From: Heterotrichella gracilis
Taxonomy: Eukaryota; Sar; Xanthophyceae; Tribonematales; Xanthonemataceae
Assembly: GCA_032358255.1 (NCBI GenBank)
Contig: JAULBX010018857.1
Span: 62,001-126,000 of the forward strand
Direction of reading: 5' to 3'
DNA: 64,000 nt
The notes under the pieces are model-generated. The model was not told the DNA's origin and did not search any database. It was given only the letters and a program-made list of their open reading frames with translations. The position numbers were made by a program, and so were the translations under genes. This document shows, piece after piece, positions 57,907 through 64,000 of this stretch (position 1 is the stretch's first letter; every line of letters begins with the position of its first letter).

Positions 57907-60842
57907 ATGCGGAGGTTGGCGCGCACGGTGCACGCGCAGCTGAGCACAGCAACCACTGTCAAGGAGATTGAAAAACTTTGCAGACGCGTTGCAGTCTTTT
58001 CTACCGACGCTATAGGTGGGGATCATGTGTCCCCAACGGTGCTCATAAGACTACAGGTGTATAAACCTTGTTTTGACCCTGCCAGCCGTCTCAGGGCACA
58101 GCAGCGTGATCTCGACTCTTCTTGAACTGCGTGTATGGGATGAGTATTGAGCCAGCGGCACCTGCTGTTGTTGCATTGATGCATGCAGATGCATGCATGC
58201 ATTCGCACCCTCACATCATTCCCCGCTGTTCCAGGTGGGTGCGTGAGTTCTTCAGGCAGCAAGACAGTCATGTCGGTGGCAGAGTCTTCACGCCCGGCAC
58301 ACCACACCGGGGATGGCCACTACAGCAACCCCTGGCCTACCGCTGAGGTGAGGTGGGGGGCTTTCACAGCACTGGGGCAAGTTACTGCACAACTTGTGCT
58401 GCGCCAGCAACAGCATGAACCAGTCTTTCAGCCAGAGGACAATAGCTACTGGAACCCTTAGCTTCCCTTTTAGTGACCTGAACACCCGGGGAGGTGCAAC
58501 TAAGGCCCAGCTCAGGGGCAAGGAGGCAAGGGTGCAGGGCGGCATGGCCATCTTTGTCCCTCAGGCTCCCGCCACACTGCTCAGGCCTTTGTTTTGCTTC
58601 ACAGCGGCAGCGCGGCTTCAAGGATATACTGAGGTGGAACCGGGAGCGCAGGGCATCGGGCATACCAGGGGACGGCTACCTTGATGGCAACCTCAAGCCA
58701 ACACCAGCGGACTATGCGCGCGCCTTCCCCCTGTGTCCGGTGGACTTTGCTGCCCTGAATAACCCGGCAGGTCAGGCTTGGGCGGAGGTTGCTGAAAATG
58801 GAGGGGAAATGGGGCACAATGCACATGCAATGCCCATGCGCCATGCGCCTGGAATGCCACGCGCCATGCTCATGCAATGCAATGCACTGTGCCCTCGCCG
58901 CCTATGCAGCGGCGCATACCCCATTAACAAAACCCAAGAGCCGCTGTTGTCAAGCACGTGCTGCACCAACATACGCGTCGCATTTATGTCATCCAACGCT
59001 ACCCCCTGAACGTTGCAGGCGAAGTGGTTCAGGCGGTGTGGATAGGCCACGCCACCATCATCGCCCAACTGGAGGGAGTCACCTTCATCACAGACCCAAT
59101 CACCTCGCAACGCGCCAGCCCAGTGCAATGGGCGGGGCCCAAACGGGTGGTGCAGCCTGCCTGCGACGTCACCCACCCCGACCTCCCCAAGCTTGATTTT
59201 GTGGTCATCAGCCACAACCACTATGACCACCTGGATGTGGCCACTGTGAAGAAGCTGCACAAGCGGTTTGGCAACACCCTCACATGGTGCGTGTAGCCTG
59301 CACCACTCTGAGACTAGGGTTAAGGGTATGGCGGATATGGTGAGATGCGGTTGGCTTAGGGCACGTGTATGGCCTGACTAGCGCCTGTTGGTGCCTCCCA
59401 AGCACACATCCCAACACTACCACCACCACCAAGCGCATTCCACGCTGAATGCCCAATCCTAAAACCCTAACCCTAACCTTGAACCCTTACACCCTGCAGG
59501 TATGTGCCAATTGGCTTGAAGCGCTGGTTCAAGAGCACCGGCATCCACGAGCGTGTCATTGAGCTGGACTGGTGGCAGGAGGTGACGCACGCGGGGAGCA
59601 ACGCGACAATCACATTCACGCCGGCACAGGTAAGGGATGCCAAAGATCCAGGGTTTTTGTGGCTTAGGGTGCACAACCCTCACCCCTTGGCCCTGCATGG
59701 ATGCATGCAGAACCCTCAACATGAACCATTGATCCTGCATATATGCACACCCCTATGTAGGTATTAAAGTAATGGCATTAGCACTCTCACCTCCCCGCAC
59801 TGAGCCTGCACAAGGCCTCGCATCACTGGAGCACACGCAACATGGTGGACCAAAACCTCTCCATTTAGGGTTTTGGATTTTTTCTTGGAGATTTCCTGAC
59901 CCACCTTCACTGAGCCTGCCCACCACCGTGCAGCACTGGAGCACCCGCAACATGCTGGACCGCAACTCCTCCCTGTGGGGGGGGTACGCAGTGCGCGGTG
60001 AGAAGCGCAGCTTCTGGTTTGCGGGGGACACGGGGTACTGCCCAGTTTTCAAGGAAATCGGGGAGCGGCTGGGGCCGTTTGACCTTTCTGCCATCCCCAT
60101 TGGCGCCTACGAGCCCCGCTGGTTCATGAAGCCCGAGCACACCAACCCAGAGGACGCTGTGGAGATCCACAAGGTGGGGTGTACAAAACCCTAAAACCCT
60201 AATCTCTCCAAGTCTACAGTTTGGATCCTGGGCTGTTCATGATACCCCGGGCACACCAACCCAGTGGACGCTGTGGAGATTCACAAGGTGGGTTCCCATA
60301 TAAAACAACCAAGTGACTCCAATCCCTGGGGATTGCGGTGCATGCGGCGTGATGGTGGGACATGGGATTGCGCATGGGATGGCGCACGCCACGTAGCATA
60401 TTTAGTCGCGTGAGGGGATGGCGGCCTTCCAGGAAATTTTTTTTTACCCTTGTACTTCAAGGTTTGTTTTATTATTGTTCCTGAATCAGAATTCTGATCA
60501 GATTTTACAAGATTTACAATAATGAATACATTTGTTTCTCAATTTAACATTTTTTCATTATAATTATTCATTAATAAATATATTTAATTCCTGCAGGATG
60601 TGCGCTCCCGCAAGAGCATGAGCATCCACTGCTGCACCTTCAGCCTCACAGACGAGCCGCTGGACGAGCCGCCGCGACGCCTACTGGCAGCAGCAGCAGC
60701 CCAGAGCCTGCCACCTGGCAGCTTTGTGACGCTGCAGCACGGGGCGATGCTACAGACAGCTGGCGGCGTGGACAGCAACAGCCCGCCGCAGCTGGGACTG
60801 GAGAAATCCCCAGAAATTCCAGGCACTGCACCCTCCTCGTGA
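57907..60842 (+). CDS. NAPE-PLD-like metallo-beta-lactamase-fold hydrolase
   Basis: Zinc hydrolase of the animal-type NAPE-PLD family, which releases N-acylethanolamines from N-acyl-phosphatidylethanolamine. Exons: 57907-58015, 58235-58347, 58605-58770, 59019-59286, 59500-59629, 59934-60173, 60597-60842; 423 residues, phases agree. Seen: [10 protein letters not shown], as in the family's FxNPWP entry motif; [19 protein letters not shown]; metal motif HNHYDHLD (His195, His197, Asp199, His200); FAGDTGY with Asp294; PEHTNPEDA with His331; and [18 protein letters not shown], where the family has [16 protein letters not shown] (Cys-Cys for Trp-Gly here). All expected zinc ligands are present. The Arg-rich N-terminus [12 protein letters not shown] suggests a mitochondrial or plastid presequence. 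It is unrelated to HKD-type plant phospholipases D. Echoes lie in two introns and after the stop. Confidence 0.9.
59795..59956 (+). repeat. Echo of NAPE-PLD exon 6 start
   Basis: 59795-59845 (CACTGAGCCTGC, CACTGGAGCAC.CGCAACATG.TGGACC) repeats the intron end and exon start at 59908-59962, including sequence on both sides of the acceptor. About 80% identity. Confidence 0.8.
60133..60291 (+). repeat. Echo of NAPE-PLD exon 6 end with CCCTAAA seam
   Basis: 60133-60178 (CACACCAACCCAGAGGACGC, GTGGAGATCCACAAGGTGGG) is repeated at 60246-60291 with two base changes. The seam begins AAAACCCTAAAACCCTAAT. The copy keeps both frame and donor. Confidence 0.88.
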
Positions 60843-60954
60843 TGAGGGCGCTCTGCACCGTGGCTGCGGGGTGTGAATGCCATTCAGGCGGTATTTGAAT
60901 GCGCGCAGCTGCGGCGCCACAGGGGCTGCCACCTGGAAGCTTTGTGGGCGGCAG
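60707..60954 (+). repeat. Echo of NAPE-PLD last exon in its 3' flank
   Basis: CTGCCACCTGGCAGCTTTGTG at about 60708-60728 is echoed as CTGCCACCTGGAAGCTTTGTG at about 60926-60946, beyond the stop codon. The process therefore also affects sequence outside introns. Confidence 0.72.
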
Positions 60955-63900
60955 GGACAGCATCAGCAAGGCGCATGTGGGGCTGGTGCCGGCACTGCTT
61001 TTCCCATTGCAGCAAAGTTGTTGTCACAGGAAAGCACGTGCAGGGCATGTGTGTCCACGGGGTAGTGCATGACGATATACAGGGTGCCCCCTCAGATGAA
61101 GGGCATAGTATTAGCACGGAAACACAGGGGCTTTATAAACATTCAAGCACTCCAGACCATGCACTCCCCACTGCCAAGTCCCTTTCATTGAACAGTATTC
61201 ATGCCAAGTAGAAATTATTCAGCTATTGGTACTCACAATCGCTTGATTCATATACTATAATTGAAGTTTACATTGACTTTTTACACTATCAAGCCAGTTC
61301 TAAGAGTCACAACAGTTCCTTCAAGCCAGTCCCAAAATAACGTTGTGGCTCAGCCTGGCTACTGTACCGCATCTCTGCTGCAGCAGGCTGCGTGCACATG
61401 CTTCCAAGAGCCAATTGGATATAAGTGTAATCTCGACCGGGGGTGTAATCTCGATGGGCCCTGGGATCCAATAATGCAGTTGTGGTGAGGCATTAATAGG
61501 AATCCTCCAGGGCCTGGCTGAGGTTTAGCACTTTCAAATTAGCGCCTAGCTAGGATGAGTGATCAGTCAGTATTCAAGTGGGCATATTGAATATCATCGC
61601 ATGATTAGCCGTTGACAAGCATCATCAAGGCCACAGGCATGCCCTCGTGATGCACAGCGCAGCACTTTAAAAATGTGACACTCAATCAGTATTGGTCAAC
61701 AGTTTCCCAGAATTTCCAACAATGTCCAGATTGCAATACCTGGGGTTGAAAGCTACTTATTCCAGTCTCTCAAGCTGCAATACAGTATACTCGTGCACAG
61801 TAGACACACAGTACGCTCCACCCTGCGAGATGACCCATAGCCCTACAGGGTGCTCTCTGTCCAAAGCTGCACCCAAAGCTGCTACCGTACTGGCAAGAAA
61901 GGTTCATACTTGAAAAATAAAAAAATAGTTGCTCGAAATCCGCTGGAGGTGATTTAAATAATGGTCGACTAGAGTTCGAACTCGTAAAAGATAATTCGCC
62001 GACGGTGGAAGTCAGTAAAAACCCGATTCCAGCATCCAGAAAACATCAAAGAACGACTCAAAGCATCGTTTCCGATCGTTTTCCTGCAACTGGAACATAC
62101 CATCGCACCCACAGCGAGTTTTTCGTCGCTAGGAAGACGTCGACATGCCCACATGGCACATGCACAAAGTTTGGGTTCGAAAATCCTAAAGATCCAACTT
62201 TCCTGAACTCTGAAATGAAAAAACAGTTAAAAGATGTTCGTAAAAATGGTTGGTCTGAACCTTTCTTGCCAGTACGGTATTTGTAGCAGCTACACTGTTA
62301 CATCCATTCCATGTGGTCAGACTCTGCAGGCTGCTCGTTCGCGATCCCCAAAGCTGCGCTTGACCCCTTTTCAGCCTGACTGCAATGTAGAGGCCCTGGC
62401 CATCGCTGCTAGCTCGGGGTGCGAGATGACGCCTCAACAAAGCCCAGGTTGGCAAGCCAGGTGCATGGTATCGCCCAGGGATGGTAGCGCTCTTGGTTAG
62501 CTTGATGCTTGGCACCAGGGATCAACTTCTAGCACTAAGGTTGATACCCTGTGCTAAAAATTGGTCCCTGGCAATAAGCTATGAGCTACCAGGACCACCA
62601 CCCTCCCTGGGCAATATCTTGCACCGCCCTGCATTGCCTACATTCATTTTGCTGCTGGCCTCCTATGCAAAAAGAAAATTGTTGTTTTTGTGTCAAGCAC
62701 CAAGCCAGCTTGAGGGCCACGAGGGCTCAAGACGCTGCATTGCCATTCCACGCAGCGCTCGCTGCTAGGCTAAAAAGGATCTTTTACAGATATCCTTCAC
62801 CGTTGCTGCGTGTAACAGCTTGCCAATTGCAGGGCTAACAAATATCGTACTGCAAACCTTAAAACCCTCAACTCTAAATTGCATGGCCTGGCTGCTCCCA
62901 CTGTGCGCGCATGATTGGTGCCCACAGGGGGGATGAGAAATATCAGACAACATGGCCTCACCTGCCACCCGTCCGATGGCTCCTGTGCTACAACTCGGTG
63001 GAGGTGTGAAGACCAGCCACCACTTGGCCCAGCTGCACAAACACATAAATAAAATAAATAATACATGATACATCATGGTTGTGCAGCTCACAAGGCTGGG
63101 CAGGTCATCTACCAAGTGACCCCATCCCCGGGAGGCTACAACATTTCCTTCAAGAACAGGAGATTTAGCTCTTGATAGACACTGGCTGTCAATACAGGGT
63201 GTGGATAAGCTCTTGACCCTACAGGGCAGACCTATAGCCAGCATTAGGTCGCGCAGACTTCAAACCCTTAAGCGTAAAGCATGCACCCTAAGAAGCTCCA
63301 GCGCGCAGAGATGAAACCCTGACACCTAAAATGCTCGTAGCAAACCCTAGACCCTACAGAGCTTTTGGTGACACAAATCCCAGACGGTTTGCTAGGGCCC
63401 CTAAACCCTAATCAGCTCCTAATAGAGTTTAAATAAATATTGATCCACCCAAGCTGGAAGCCCCATCAAGACCTTGCCATGTGGCGCTCTGCCATGCACT
63501 TACAAGAGAACTCCCCGTAATGTCCAAATCGGCTAACGCATGCATGAAGCATATTGGTCAAGGAGCAGTCATGGAGCACCACCAAACACCAGCACACCCT
63601 GTACATTTATTACAAATTTGTAGCTTTCGGAATTAGATACTCCAGCTATCTACGCCCTTTGGACAGCTGATAATAAGTTTTTTATTTTTTCACGCCTGAC
63701 TCACCGTGTTGCTGCATGCATAAGAGCCCAGGCAGGAGCGCGTTGCGGTACCAGGATATCCATACCTCGCACTAGATATGCTTGTTCAGAGTCATCGTGT
63801 TATTGATGGGATGGGCAGCTTGACTGCGGAGCGCCTGTTTAGGACAAGACACTCCCCACAGAAAAATTGCAAACCTGTCTTCGAGACATGGACCAGGCCA

Positions 63901-64000
63901 AGTAAATCGAGGCTGGTATATGAAAAACCAGGTACCGCAAAAGACGGAGCTGGCTTCATGCCGACACATAAAATTGTGAAGGGGCACCCATTCACATTAG
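60843..64000. other. Right-hand end without supportable genes
   Basis: No exon chain with recognisable protein was found on either strand. It contains the TIR element at 61877-62291, two GTGTAATCTCGA(C/T) copies near 61424-61455, and degenerate AAACCCT/CCCTAAA motifs from 62857 to 63415. The edge of a further gene beyond 63700 cannot be excluded. Confidence 0.5.
61877..62291. mobile_element. Small element with terminal inverted repeats (MITE-like)
   Basis: The left end, AGCTGCTA then CCGTACTGGCAAGAAAGG then TTCA (61877-61906), is matched in reverse complement at 62256-62291. The only change is a 6-bp insertion between AGCTGCTA and CCGTACTGG. The body of about 415 bp is AT-richer than its surroundings and encodes no recognisable transposase. 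No clear target-site duplication is visible. It fits a non-autonomous DNA element or a simple long inverted repeat. Confidence 0.62.

Noticed and set aside
62005-62286. 93-codon open frame inside the TIR element as a transposase or gene
   Set aside because: No recognisable domain, low-complexity-free but unconserved-looking sequence, and it runs straight into the right terminal repeat.
62765-63244. 159-codon minus-strand frame with a hydrophobic stretch
   Set aside because: The composition is not convincing, no family was recognised, and it is interrupted by telomere-like intron-type sequence; it may be part of an unseen gene but cannot be supported.
62857-63420. Chromosome end at the right edge, because of many AAACCCT motifs
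   Set aside because: Motifs are single, degenerate and spaced by unique sequence, just as in introns across the window; there is no continuous telomeric array.

Overview
This is a window of eukaryotic nuclear DNA. Every protein gene I can follow is split by GT-AG introns of roughly 50-600 bp. The gene set is of plant/green-alga type: an ACT-repeat ACR protein, an RGS1-HXK1-interacting-protein relative, a PIN-type membrane transporter, a CHUP1-like chloroplast-positioning protein and a TOUGH/GPATCH1 splicing factor. Exons are GC-rich. Three genes have the chlorophyte-style poly(A) motif TGTAA 26-40 nt after the stop. Short TTTAGGG/CCCTAAA (plant/algal telomere-type) motifs lie through introns and spacers. 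I infer a chlorophyte green alga, probably a trebouxiophyte; I cannot name a genus.

Layout, 5' to 3': VPS54 (+, its 5' end outside the window), ACR protein (-), mitochondrial calcium uniporter (-), PPWD1 cyclophilin/WD40 (+), an uncharacterised UIM protein (-), HAD phosphatase (+), TOUGH/GPATCH1 (-), RHIP1-like coiled-coil protein (+), auxin-efflux-carrier-family transporter (+), CHUP1-like protein (-), F-box/beta-propeller protein (+), NAPE-PLD-like metallo-hydrolase (+). All twelve models were built by following reading phase across every splice junction. Eleven run from a start codon to a stop; VPS54 is open at its 5' end. Four divergent pairs share intergenic regions of 0.5-1 kb: MCU/PPWD1, UIM/HAD, TOUGH/RHIP1 and CHUP1-like/F-box. 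The genes do not form one pathway. They are an ordinary housekeeping mix of vesicle tethering, amino-acid sensing, mitochondrial calcium, splicing, ubiquitin, transport and lipid signalling.

The striking feature is in the introns. In ten of the twelve genes, introns or gene flanks hold decayed partial copies ('echoes') of the adjacent exon edge, 30-100 bp long, with the splice site often copied too. In at least seven of these a degenerate run of CCCTAAA/TTTAGGG sits at or beside the seam between exon and echo. This suggests that local tandem duplication, sealed by telomere-like filler, keeps remodelling introns in this genome. VPS54 exon 13 is the clearest case, with three tandem copies separated by two CCCTAAA seams.

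The spacers (6.7-8.4, 11.2-12.2, 14.6-15.6, 20.6-21.8, 36.2-37.5, 41.0-42.3, 50.8-51.7, 56.4-57.9 and 60.8-64.0 kb) show no gene I can support. They contain an inverted-repeat hairpin, a small element with terminal inverted repeats, short tandem repeats and more telomere-like motifs. I recognised no tRNA, rRNA or CRISPR.
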